Positions 1 to 6,240 are shown, counted from the stretch's first letter. The stretch: 6,738 bases of DNA from Chloroflexi bacterium UBA5177 (GCA_002413265.1 DHWR01000095.1:1-6738); one strand, 5' to 3'. Notes: generated by a model not told the origin, from the sequence alone. Translations and numbers: made by a program.

Positions 1-22
1 ATTTATGGGACGCAGCACTAGA

Positions 23-66
23 TATGATGGGAACCGAAGCCCGGACCGAATGTCGAACCTGTCCGG
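23..66 (+). promoter_or_regulatory. Possible -10 element and leader inverted repeat upstream of the cupin gene
   Basis: TATGAT at 23-28 differs by one base from the sigma70-type -10 consensus. Its -35 partner would fall at or beyond the window edge, so it cannot be judged. Downstream, CCGGAC (41-46) and GTCCGG (61-66) form a perfect 6-bp inverted repeat with a 14-nt spacer. This would lie in the 5' leader, just ahead of the cupin ribosome binding site. It could be an operator or a leader hairpin, but short inverted repeats are common by chance in GC-rich DNA. This is inference from sequence pattern only. Confidence 0.2.
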
Positions 67-89
67 AACCTCATAAAGGACCTTGAGAA

Positions 90-491
90 ATGGAACCACA
101 AGCCGGCGAGACACCCTTTGACCTCCGTCCGGCGGAGCGTCTTGGTGCGCCCATCATTCACGTTGAACTCGACAACGAACTCGAGTTGCTCCGAGCAAGC
201 GACTCCTACGGCGCGGCTGACCACGCGGCGACGACCATCTTGAAGCGCCCTGGGATTCGCGTTGTGCTCGTCGCCCTACGGCGTGGAGGTCAGATGCACG
301 AGCACCATGCGGACTCGCCCATCACGGTCCAGGTCCTGGAGGGACGCATTCGACTCGATGTCGACGGTCAGATCCTGGAGTTGCAGCCGGGGCACCTTGT
401 AGGTGTGGCCGAGAGCCTGCCCCACAGAGTTCTCGGCGGCGAGGAGAGTGCCTTCGTACTCACGATCGGAGCGGTTCTGACTTCGCCTTGA
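90..491 (+). CDS. Small single-domain cupin protein
   Basis: This is a 133-residue protein with one cupin beta-barrel. Cupin motif 1 is around residues 66-85, with GGQMHEHH giving His70, His72 and His73 as likely metal ligands, followed by VLEGRIRL. Motif 2 is around 98-112, with QPGHLVGV and a Pro-His pair at 111-112. The Glu that usually follows the HxH pair in motif 1 is not visible; Pro/Ile sits in that place. That fits the family of small cupins with an HxxHxxxxPITxQVLEG-like motif better than the metal-oxidase cupins. There is no signal peptide or membrane segment, so it is cytosolic. The ATG is supported by AAAGGA at 75-80 with a 9-nt spacer. A DUF488 gene follows after 8 nt, which suggests one transcript. 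The ligand or reaction cannot be read from the sequence; sensing or binding of a small molecule is as likely as catalysis. Confidence 0.88.
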   Translation: MEPQAGETPFDLRPAERLGAPIIHVELDNELELLRASDSYGAADHAATTILKRPGIRVVLVALRRGGQMHEHHADSPITVQVLEGRIRLDVDGQILELQPGHLVGVAESLPHRVLGGEESAFVLTIGAVLTSP

Positions 492-499
492 TCTAGCAC

Positions 500-1024
500 T
501 TGACGCTGTTCACCATCGGCCACTCCACGCGTGCCCTGGACGAGTTCGTCGGCCTCCTGCAGGCAAACAAGGTGGACCTGGTGGCCGACGTGCGCACGGC
601 GCCGGGATCTCGTTGGGTACCACAGTTCGCCAAGGCTGCCCTGGCGGCTGAGCTACCACTCGTTGGCATCGACTACGTCCACCTGCCCGAGCTGGGCGGA
701 CTACGGAAGGCGAAAAGCGACTCGATCAATACAGGCTGGCGCAACGTGAGTTTCCGCGGCTACGCCGACTACATGCAGACAGACGCCTTTGAAGCCGGAC
801 TGGAGCAACTGCTAGCGCTGCCTGCGCGGCACGCGCTAGCGATCATGTGTGCGGAGGCGGTCCCTTGGCGCTGCCACCGATCACTGATCGCCGACGCCCT
901 GACCGCCCGGGGAGTCGAGGTCTTGGAGATCATCGGACGAGGGCAGCCGCGGCTCCACTCGATGACGCCCTTTGCGCGCGTCAGGGCAGATCGAGTCGAC
1001 TATCCGCCAACCGACACCCTGTGA
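500..1024 (+). CDS. DUF488 family protein
   Basis: This 174-residue protein has the hallmarks of DUF488. They are TIGHSTR at residues 5-11, DVR at 30-32, HLPELGG at 61-67, FRGYADYM at 85-92, the Cys-containing MCAEAVPWRCHRSLIADAL block at 116-134 (Cys117, Cys125, His126), and the C-terminal HSMTPFARV...YPP signature. The family is widespread in bacteria and archaea and has no settled biochemical role. The conserved CAE...P..CHR block suggests a nucleotide- or metal-associated or thiol-dependent function, but that is inference. The start must be the TTG at 500: an in-frame TAG lies at 494-496, and the conserved TIGHST begins at residue 5. No clear Shine-Dalgarno precedes it, so translation is probably coupled to the cupin, whose stop is 8 nt upstream. 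Its last 25 bases overlap the 3' end of the convergent minus-strand gene. Confidence 0.92.
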   Translation: MTLFTIGHSTRALDEFVGLLQANKVDLVADVRTAPGSRWVPQFAKAALAAELPLVGIDYVHLPELGGLRKAKSDSINTGWRNVSFRGYADYMQTDAFEAGLEQLLALPARHALAIMCAEAVPWRCHRSLIADALTARGVEVLEIIGRGQPRLHSMTPFARVRADRVDYPPTDTL

Positions 1025-1716
1025 CCAGCTTGAGATCGCCTGGCAGCCTTCGAAGGGCCGCCATCGCTCGGGCGAGATTTCACGGCGACGCAGTCTCCCG
1101 ATCGGGTGGCTTCTCCTGCCGGTAGTCCTCGCCTACTCGGAGACGATCCGTCTCCGTCTCCCAGCCGCGACACCTGGCACGCGCATTCCCTCGAGCTTTC
1201 GCCGTCGACGGATAGGTCCCATTCGGGACCGGCAAAGTCCCTCATCAAGCGCTCCTGCAGCTCGAACAACCGATCCATCAGGTGCTGGGGCGACGACTCG
1301 CTGTTGAGTTCAAAGCGAATCGCTTCAGGTTTCAGGCGTCCAAGTGAGAAGAGGCGGCGATGCCAGGTGGAGAGCGAGCGAGAGCGCCCCTGGAGATTGA
1401 GCAGCTCGAGCTCCTCCAGCAGCTGGTCGATGGTGAGCACCACCACGCGCAGGCGCAGACGACGCAGCTTGCGCAACCTGGCGGCGTCGTCGGCGATCCT
1501 CGTGTCTTCGATAGCCCTGGCCATGCCCCCAACCGATTCGGCGGGGACCCGGCCAAGTTGCTCATAGCAGCCCAGCATGAGAGGGGTGACCAGGGCTGTC
1601 GCCGTACATGCGACCAACCCGGGGCCGCCACGCATGAGGCAGTCGTCAACGCTCGATTCGGTCCAGCCGCCTTCCCTGACCGCGGCCTGCAGCTTGGAGT
1701 GCGAATCTGACGACAT
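1000..1716 (-). CDS. Hypothetical protein, no family recognised
   Basis: This is a 238-residue reading frame I do not recognise. Between about 1200 and 1700, third codon positions in this frame are strongly G/C while second positions are mixed. For example, 18 of 20 third positions are G/C at 1441-1500. That is the expected coding signature for this strand, and the plus-strand frames here give only Ser/Arg-rich low-complexity peptides. Residues 33-51 (GLVACTATALVTPLMLGCY) are uncharged and could be a membrane segment or a buried helix. Residues 78-109 are a Leu/Arg/Glu-rich amphipathic helix, and 142-160 look like a further helix. From about residue 168 (below 1213) the protein becomes Ser/Gly/Arg-rich and the third-position bias is lost, so the tail may be a disordered extension or the result of a frameshift. 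The ATG has only a distant AAGGTGAGG (1732-1740, spacer 15 nt). It diverges from the stress-protein gene and converges on DUF488. The gene is probably real; the C-terminal end is uncertain. Confidence 0.6.
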   Translation of the reverse strand: MSSDSHSKLQAAVREGGWTESSVDDCLMRGGPGLVACTATALVTPLMLGCYEQLGRVPAESVGGMARAIEDTRIADDAARLRKLRRLRLRVVVLTIDQLLEELELLNLQGRSRSLSTWHRRLFSLGRLKPEAIRFELNSESSPQHLMDRLFELQERLMRDFAGPEWDLSVDGESSRECACQVSRLGDGDGSSPSRRGLPAGEATRSGDCVAVKSRPSDGGPSKAARRSQAGHRVSVGG

Positions 1717-1962
1717 GCCTCAGTTGCGGCACCTCACCTTGACTCGCGGGTACGGCGACGCCCCAGGTGAAAGCCTCCAGGCTGTCCGTAGTGAGAACTG
1801 TCGGAGATCGGAACTAGAGAAGGTGTGATGCAGGGTTGCCTCGCACCGCCCGCTCATCGCCTAGGGCCACCTAGCGAGGAGAGGCTCGAGCTCTCCGTGA
1901 TTGAACCCCAGCCGGGCCGCAAGAAGTAGGTCCGCGCTGGACGCGCGGAAAGGAGCAAGGAC
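1717..1962. promoter_or_regulatory. Divergent intergenic region with a near-palindrome
   Basis: These 246 bases lie between the start of the minus-strand hypothetical gene and the start of the stress-protein gene, so they should hold both promoters. The clearest structure is at 1878-1896: GGAGAG (1878-1883), one extra G, the self-complementary CTCGAG (1885-1890), then CTCTCC (1891-1896). It is an 18-base palindrome broken by one inserted base, 66 nt upstream of the stress-protein start. It could be an operator or a leader hairpin. I found no convincing -35/-10 pair. The best candidate, TTGCCT at 1836-1841 with CCTAGG 18 nt further on, is weak. Open frames here are short and carry no recognisable protein. 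Confidence 0.4.
1949..1955 (+). promoter_or_regulatory. Strong ribosome binding site of the stress-protein gene
   Basis: AAAGGAG is followed by a 7-nt spacer and the ATG at 1963. It is the best Shine-Dalgarno sequence in the window and fixes the start of the universal stress protein. The other genes in the window have weaker or no such site, which suggests that this gene is translated efficiently. Confidence 0.85.
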
Positions 1963-2508
1963 ATGAGCGAGAGCAGCAAGTCGAAGAACGTCGCGGCCGT
2001 GGTCGTCGGGGTCGACGGCTCTGCCGGGGCAGCCGAAGCGCTGCGCTGGGCGGTCGCCGAGGCGCGTCTCCGCAAGGCCCGGCTGCGGATCGTCCACGCA
2101 TGGACCTACGGCTACGTGGGCATGCCGAACGGTGGCTTCGACTACATGGGCCTCGGTTCCTACGCCTCGCTCGGTATCGACCTCGGTGATCTACAGCGGG
2201 CGGCAGAGGACCTGCTCGAGAAGGCGATCGGCGCAGTTGCTGGAGGGGTCGACGGCGTCGAGATCGAGCGCCAGGTCCTCCAGGGTACCGCCGCCGGGGT
2301 CCTCGTTGGCGCGGTTGTCGCCGGCGACCTCCTGGTGGTGGGATCTCGTGGGCATGGAGACTTCGTCGGCCTCCTGCTTGGCTCTGTCAGTCAACAGTGC
2401 GTCCATTACGCGCCCTGTCCCGTCGTCGTTGTGCACTCCCCGAAGGCAACATCAACTGACCATGGACTCGCCCGCGCCGCAGCGACAGAGAGTGCGATCG
2501 CGGTCTGA
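1963..2508 (+). CDS. Universal stress protein (UspA family), ATP-binding type
   Basis: This 181-residue single-domain USP is slightly longer than the usual 140-160 residues because of a loop and a tail. The first beta strand, VVVGVDGS (13-20), carries the conserved Asp that contacts adenine nucleotide. It is followed by the typical helix ALRWAVAEA and the strand LRIVHAW (41-47). Residues 127-141 match the nucleotide-binding pattern G-2x-G-9x-G-S exactly (GSRG, nine residues, GS), so it should belong to the ATP-binding class. The last strand is PCPVVVVH (151-158). A glycine/aromatic-rich insert at about 50-72 (YVGMPNGGFDYMGLG) separates strand 2 from the next helix. The C-terminal 23 residues after the fold are polar and probably disordered. 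Proteins of this family are cytosolic, usually dimers, and are induced by starvation, hypoxia or DNA damage. The next gene, a DNA repair glycosylase, starts at or before the stop codon, so the two are probably co-translated. Confidence 0.95.
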   Translation: MSESSKSKNVAAVVVGVDGSAGAAEALRWAVAEARLRKARLRIVHAWTYGYVGMPNGGFDYMGLGSYASLGIDLGDLQRAAEDLLEKAIGAVAGGVDGVEIERQVLQGTAAGVLVGAVVAGDLLVVGSRGHGDFVGLLLGSVSQQCVHYAPCPVVVVHSPKATSTDHGLARAAATESAIAV

Positions 2509-2512
2509 CTCG

Positions 2513-3586
2513 GTGCCTGCACAGGAGACGATACCGAGGCCGCTCCACCCAATCGTCGGGCGCGGCCGCCACAAGCTGAGTGCCGCTGAGGCTCGCTGGG
2601 AGAACGAGGGCGGGGCCAAAGAGGGAGAAGAGCCGAGCGATCTGCGTCGCGGCGCCTTCTCAATCAACCCGACGTCCCCATTTCGGCTCGACCTCAGCGT
2701 TTGGGCATTGCGGCGACGCCCAGGGAATGCCGTAGACCGCTGGGACGGGAAGTCGTACCAGCGCGCCCTTGCGTTCATCGACGGAGAGGTTGAGCTCTCC
2801 GTCACTCAGGCCGGCGGCCCGGAAGCTCCATGTCTCGCCATCGCTCTCGTTGGCGGTCGCGTCGGGCGCGACATCGAGAAGAACGTCATCGCCGGCCTCG
2901 AGCGGATGCTCGGGCTGCGAGTCGACCTGTCGAGCTTCTACAAGATGGCCGCCGCAGATAGCGTGATCGGCCCACTCGTCGCGCGGTTCCGAGGCGTGAA
3001 GCCACCGCGCTTTCCAACCGTCTTCGAGAGCCTGCTGAACGCGGTTGCGAATCAGCAACTGTCGCTCGAGGCCGGGCTCAGTCTGCTCAACCGTCTGGGC
3101 GCGATCCACGGCAGAACCGTCTCCACGGGTCGGACTTCGCTCCACGCCTTTCCACGCCCGCAGGACCTCGCCGGGCTGGAGCCGCAGGCGCTTTGCGATC
3201 TCGGCTTCAGTCGCCGCAAGGCAGTGACCGTGGTTGAACTTTCCCAAGCGGTGGTCGCCGGGCGCCTCGACCTAGAGAGCCTCGAGAGCCTGGCCGATGA
3301 CGAAGTCGTTTCGCGATTGACCAGCCTGAGCGGAATCGGACGCTGGAGCGCGGAGTACGTACTCCTGCGCGGTCTCGGACGTTTGCATATCTTCCCCGGC
3401 GACGATGTGGGCGCGAGGAACAACCTCGCACACTGGCTCGGCCTCAAGCCGCCGCTCGACTACAGCGCCGTCGGGCGGGCGGTTGCCCGCTGGCAGCCTT
3501 ACGCCGGGATGGTCTACTTCCATCTGCTGCTCGCCCGCTTGGAGGCAGCAGGACAGCTTGACGGCGAGCAAGCAGTGGTTGGATAA
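2513..3586 (+). CDS. DNA-3-methyladenine glycosylase II, AlkA-like (HhH-GPD superfamily)
   Basis: This is a base-excision repair enzyme expected to remove alkylated purines such as 3-methyladenine by hydrolysing the N-glycosidic bond. Numbered from the GTG at 2513 (357 residues), an N-terminal AlkA-type domain starts near residue 57 (PFRLDLSVWALRRRPGN...DRWDG). VANQQLS at 178-184 matches the AlkA GQQ-type motif. The helix-hairpin-helix is LSGIGRWSAEY at 272-282, and the catalytic Asp is probably Asp298 of PGDDVG (295-300), equivalent to AlkA Asp238. There is no Cys cluster for an iron-sulfur centre, which agrees with AlkA rather than MutY/Nth. The start is uncertain. GTG 2513 lies 4 nt after the stress-protein stop; an in-frame ATG at 2462 would overlap that gene by 47 nt and add 17 residues; neither has a good ribosome binding site. 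The frame is open still further upstream, but only as a shadow of the stress-protein gene. Residues 1-50 are charged, look disordered and resemble no domain. The close spacing implies translational coupling to the stress protein. Confidence 0.9.
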   Translation: MPAQETIPRPLHPIVGRGRHKLSAAEARWENEGGAKEGEEPSDLRRGAFSINPTSPFRLDLSVWALRRRPGNAVDRWDGKSYQRALAFIDGEVELSVTQAGGPEAPCLAIALVGGRVGRDIEKNVIAGLERMLGLRVDLSSFYKMAAADSVIGPLVARFRGVKPPRFPTVFESLLNAVANQQLSLEAGLSLLNRLGAIHGRTVSTGRTSLHAFPRPQDLAGLEPQALCDLGFSRRKAVTVVELSQAVVAGRLDLESLESLADDEVVSRLTSLSGIGRWSAEYVLLRGLGRLHIFPGDDVGARNNLAHWLGLKPPLDYSAVGRAVARWQPYAGMVYFHLLLARLEAAGQLDGEQAVVG

Positions 3587-4059
3587 ACGCTCGAGTCTGC
3601 GGGCATGAGTCGGAAGCCTGCGCCCCCAGGACCGAGTGCGGTGGTACCTCGTTTGAGGCAAGCGACAGTCAGCCCTGAGTACGTCGATCCCAGGCGAGCG
3701 CTTGCTTACATTTAAGTCATCTTGGACGTTCGTTCGCAGCGGGGGCTAGCCCGTAGGTCGACCGGATTCCTGTGAGCGATGCCGCGATTCTGGGACAGCC
3801 TTCGGACGTCCTGATCCTCGCCGCCAATGGCCGAGCGGCAAAGAAGCGCTCTGCGGCGGGAACATGGTACCTCTTAGATGAGGGCCGTTGGGAAGGAGCC
3901 GACCATCGGGTGATCCTCATAGGCTTGCATCCAGAGCAGCGCCGTCAGTCGCCAGGTCGGAGAAGGACGGTGCGGCCAGCGAAGGTTTAGCTAGGCAGAT
4001 CCGGAGCACAGGTGGTAGCACACCCAGCTCGCGCCACGAGGGAGCACTTCCACAACGGC
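3587..4059. other. Intergenic region of about 470 bases without a convincing gene
   Basis: This stretch lies between the 3' ends of the glycosylase (plus) and the histidine kinase (minus). The longest plus frame, GTG 3772 to TAG 3990 (72 residues), contains an internal stretch VLILAANGRAAKKR and TWYLLDEGRWEGADHRVILIG. It has no third-position G/C bias, no good ribosome binding site and no family I know. A 36-codon ATG frame at 3605-3715 is equally unsupported. A minus frame at 3717-3920 is Arg/Ser/Ala-rich and looks like a shadow. GCAAGCG (3658-3664) and CGCTTGC (3699-3705) form a 7-bp inverted repeat with a 34-nt loop, followed by the AT-rich TTACATTTAAG. This could help end the glycosylase transcript, but the loop is long. 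The region may be decayed coding DNA or long untranslated sequence. Confidence 0.5.
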
Positions 4060-4115
4060 GCCGGCATCGAGAGCCTGCCGGCCGATTGTCTCAAAGGGCG
4101 CACCAAGCGTGCGCC
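4060..4115 (-). terminator. Two tandem hairpins at the end of the signalling cluster, likely terminator
   Basis: On the minus strand, immediately after the kinase stop codon (4116-4118), comes a perfect 7-bp hairpin GGCGCAC-loop-GTGCGCC (4097-4115, 5-nt loop), followed by CTTTGAGAC. About 14 nt further is a second perfect 7-bp stem, GCCGGCA/TGCCGGC (4060-4066 and 4076-4082, 9-nt loop). The first has the stem and short loop of an intrinsic terminator but only a three-T tract, as is common in high-GC actinobacteria. The second has no T tract. Together they plausibly end transcription of the regulator-kinase cluster. Confidence 0.5.
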
Positions 4116-5753
4116 TTACTTGGCCTGCCGCAACGGCACCCAGAATTGCACGGTCGTTCCCTTACCCGGCATGCTGCTGATGCTGAAACGTCCTCCAGCA
4201 ATCTGGATCCGTTCTCTCATCGCGACGAGACCGATGTGCCCGGGCTGGCTGCCGGTCGGCACGTCGAACCCGACGCCATCGTCGTGGATTAGCACGCGGA
4301 TCCCGTCTTCGACGTGATCGAAGGAGATTGTCACGCGCGACGCTCGCGCATGTTTTCGCACGTTGTTGAGCGCTTCCTGGCAAGCTCTGTAGACCATCAA
4401 GCGCGTCTCCGTAGGCGGCTCTTCCGATAGCCGGCTGTCGATAACGAGCTCAGGATCGACTCCGGTCGACGTCTGTTCGAAGTAGAAGCGGAGTGCTGGC
4501 CCGAGCCCGAGCTCGAGCGTGTCCGGCCTGAGGTCGAAGATGAGCCGCCTCAACCGATGTCCCGCTTCAGCAAGGGCGGGGGACATCTCGCTCAGCGACT
4601 TCTTCTGATCTGGATCGTCAACTTTCTCAGCTACCAGCTGAAGGCGCATGCTCAGGCCGGCCAAGACTTGAAGCGAACTGTCGTGGATGTCGTTCGCGAT
4701 GCGCTTTCGCTCCTCTTCAACGATATTGCTCAATCTGTGGAGGAGGCGCTGCCGGGCCTCATTGACCTCTTCGAGGCTCCGGAGGGTCTGCTCCTGCTCA
4801 CGATCTGCCTGGTGTCCGATGAATGCATCGGCAAGAGTGTTGGCCACCGCACGCATGAAGATGATGTCTTCCTCAGTAAAGTGGCGAATTTGTTTGGTGT
4901 AGGCTGCCAGGTCGCCAAAGGGCGTGTTCTTGCCACGGATCACCGCTCTGATGCCACTTCGAACTCGGTGCTCGCGCAACAGCTGCGAGCGAACGAAGCG
5001 TTCCTCAGTTCGGAAGTCCTCGATGACCATGTCTTCGTTGGTCTCGATCAGGTATCCCGCCTGGGTGTTTTCAGCACTGACGATGGCGGTACCAACGAGC
5101 CCTGGGCGCCAGCCGGTCCCGGCTCGGAGGAGAAGATTATTGCCGTCTGGGAGCAACTCCAGGATGCGGACGTAGTCCGGCTTCAGAGTCGAGTCGACGA
5201 GCGCCACCGCATGATCCATCAGCTCTGGCGGAGCCATTCCTACGAGCGCCAAGCGTCCGAGTTCGGCGATCCCTGCCTGCTGCTGGTGTAGGCGCTGGAG
5301 AACGGTCAACAGCTGCGTCGCCCGCGCGCTGGCAATACGAGCGGTCTGCTCGGCCTCCTGGCGGTGCGTGACGTCGATGAATGTACTTACAGTCAGCGTC
5401 CCGAACTGCGGCTTCTCAATTCGCGCCGCGTCCATTCGCAGCCAGACCTTGCGGCCGTCAGGCCTCGTCAATGAGAGGGTGAGGTCGCTCACCGGACGCC
5501 CAGCGAGGACTGTCGCGGCCGGCCAGTCCGTAGGTCTGAGTGGATTTCCCTCGACGTCGGTGACTTTTAAGCTCGGAAGCTCGTCGGACGAACGAACCAC
5601 TTCTGGCGGCCGGAAACCGAGGATTTCCTCGTAAGCCTTATTGGCAATCACCAGCCGGCCACTCGAGTCCCTCACGACCACGGCACAGAGAAGGGGATCG
5701 AGAACATCCTCGAGCGTCAGCAACGGACGCTCACTCAATGGCGGATCGATCAC
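4116..5753 (-). CDS. PAS-GAF sensor histidine kinase, HisKA_3/NarL class
   Basis: This is a soluble sensor kinase with no membrane segment or signal peptide, so it should sense a cytosolic cue. Numbered from the GTG at 5753 (545 residues), a PAS domain spans about 16-133 and ends in the typical FIDVTHRQEAE. A GAF domain covers about 175-312, and a coiled linker leads to the dimerisation domain. The H-box is ERKRIANDIHD at 348-358, with His357 the phosphorylated residue. Asp358 and Gln362 keep the DxxxQ spacing linked to phosphatase activity in this class. The ATPase domain shows the N box QEALNNVRKHA (459-469), G1 DDGVGFD (491-497), G2 GHIGLVAMRER (505-515) and GKGTTV (530-535). I see no Cys in the GAF placed to bind bilin, and no clear haem ligand. 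The start is one of three. GTG 5753 has AGGA 5 nt upstream and is preferred; TTG 5768 (550 residues) and TTG 5738 lack a site. Every choice overlaps the receiver gene, so translation is probably coupled. It should phosphorylate one or both receivers encoded upstream. Confidence 0.95.
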   Translation of the reverse strand: MIDPPLSERPLLTLEDVLDPLLCAVVVRDSSGRLVIANKAYEEILGFRPPEVVRSSDELPSLKVTDVEGNPLRPTDWPAATVLAGRPVSDLTLSLTRPDGRKVWLRMDAARIEKPQFGTLTVSTFIDVTHRQEAEQTARIASARATQLLTVLQRLHQQQAGIAELGRLALVGMAPPELMDHAVALVDSTLKPDYVRILELLPDGNNLLLRAGTGWRPGLVGTAIVSAENTQAGYLIETNEDMVIEDFRTEERFVRSQLLREHRVRSGIRAVIRGKNTPFGDLAAYTKQIRHFTEEDIIFMRAVANTLADAFIGHQADREQEQTLRSLEEVNEARQRLLHRLSNIVEEERKRIANDIHDSSLQVLAGLSMRLQLVAEKVDDPDQKKSLSEMSPALAEAGHRLRRLIFDLRPDTLELGLGPALRFYFEQTSTGVDPELVIDSRLSEEPPTETRLMVYRACQEALNNVRKHARASRVTISFDHVEDGIRVLIHDDGVGFDVPTGSQPGHIGLVAMRERIQIAGGRFSISSMPGKGTTVQFWVPLRQAK

Positions 5754-6147
5754 GCGGGTCCTGCGCAATACGCGCGGCTGCCAGAATCGACGCCACTATG
5801 TCCTCGTTCGTGCTGACGCCTTTGACAAGGAACTCCCGCGCTCCGGCGCCTAGCATCTTGCTGGCAGTGCCAGGATCGCCGTAGGCGGAAAGGCAGAGCA
5901 CTGCGGTTCCCGGGCACAGCCGGGTGATCTCCCGCGCCGCGTGGACGCCTCCGCCCGGAATCCGGTAGTCGAGCATGGCGACGTCGGGACGAGAAGAAAT
6001 GGCCAGCGCAATGGCGCTTTCGGCATCCACGGCAGTGCCCACGAGGGCCAGCCCGGGGCGGCCTTCAATCAGTTCGCTCAGGGCAGACCTGATCAGGGCA
6101 TCGTCGTCCGCCACGAGTACCCGTACATCTCGCAGTCGCGTATTCAT
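5731..6147 (-). CDS. Receiver-only response regulator (NarL-like REC domain, no output domain)
   Basis: Numbered from the ATG at 6147, this is a 138-residue protein that is almost entirely one receiver domain. The acidic pocket is ADDD (13-16) after strand 1, VRVLVA. The phosphoacceptor is Asp60 in AMLDYRIPGGG, the switch hydroxyl is Ser88 in LCLSAYGD, and the conserved Lys is Lys109 in FLVKG. The sequence resembles REC domains of NarL/LuxR regulators but stops about 29 residues after the Lys with no helix-turn-helix. An in-frame TTG at 6171 would add eight residues. Neither start has a clear ribosome binding site, but ATG 6147 gives the usual short lead-in to strand 1. The stop codon lies inside the start region of the kinase gene (overlap 23 nt for the GTG start). 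All phosphorylation residues are intact, so it should accept phosphate from the neighbouring kinase. Its output would be protein binding, phosphate buffering or competition with the LuxR-type regulator upstream. The lack of an output domain is seen directly; the role is inferred. Confidence 0.92.
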   Translation of the reverse strand: MNTRLRDVRVLVADDDALIRSALSELIEGRPGLALVGTAVDAESAIALAISSRPDVAMLDYRIPGGGVHAAREITRLCPGTAVLCLSAYGDPGTASKMLGAGAREFLVKGVSTNEDIVASILAAARIAQDPRDRSAIE

Positions 6148-6200
6148 GAGATCAAGTGCGGTTGCCACCAAGCTCGCACGATGAGACGATCATCTTCCAG

Positions 6201-6214
6201 CGGGCCGGGGCCCG
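6201..6214. repeat. Intercistronic inverted repeat between the two regulator genes
   Basis: CGGGCC-GG-GGCCCG is a perfect 6-bp inverted repeat within the 93 bases between the stop of the LuxR-type regulator and the ATG of the receiver-only gene. The 2-nt loop is too tight for a full hairpin, but five pairs with a 4-nt loop would be very stable. No T tract follows on the minus strand, so it is not a standard terminator. It may reduce read-through or be an incidental GC-rich palindrome. Confidence 0.3.
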
Positions 6215-6240
6215 TCCATCGCCATTCGAGGGGCTGCGGG

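Noticed and set aside
1106..1567. 153-residue plus-strand frame over the hypothetical gene
   Set aside because: It is a Ser/Arg-rich low-complexity peptide; base bias by codon position supports the minus strand instead.
1739..1767. TTGACT at 1739-1744 as a plus-strand -35 box
   Set aside because: No -10-like sequence lies at the right distance (CCCAGG after 17 nt), so the match is probably chance.
2132..2512. Upstream open extension of the glycosylase frame across the stress-protein gene
   Set aside because: It is a Ser/Arg-rich shadow of the stress-protein gene in another frame; the stress protein here has intact family motifs and a strong ribosome binding site.
4557..5291. 244-residue plus-strand frame opposite the kinase
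   Set aside because: It is the antisense shadow of the PAS-GAF-HisKA_3 kinase, whose motifs are all intact on the minus strand; it shows no domain of its own.
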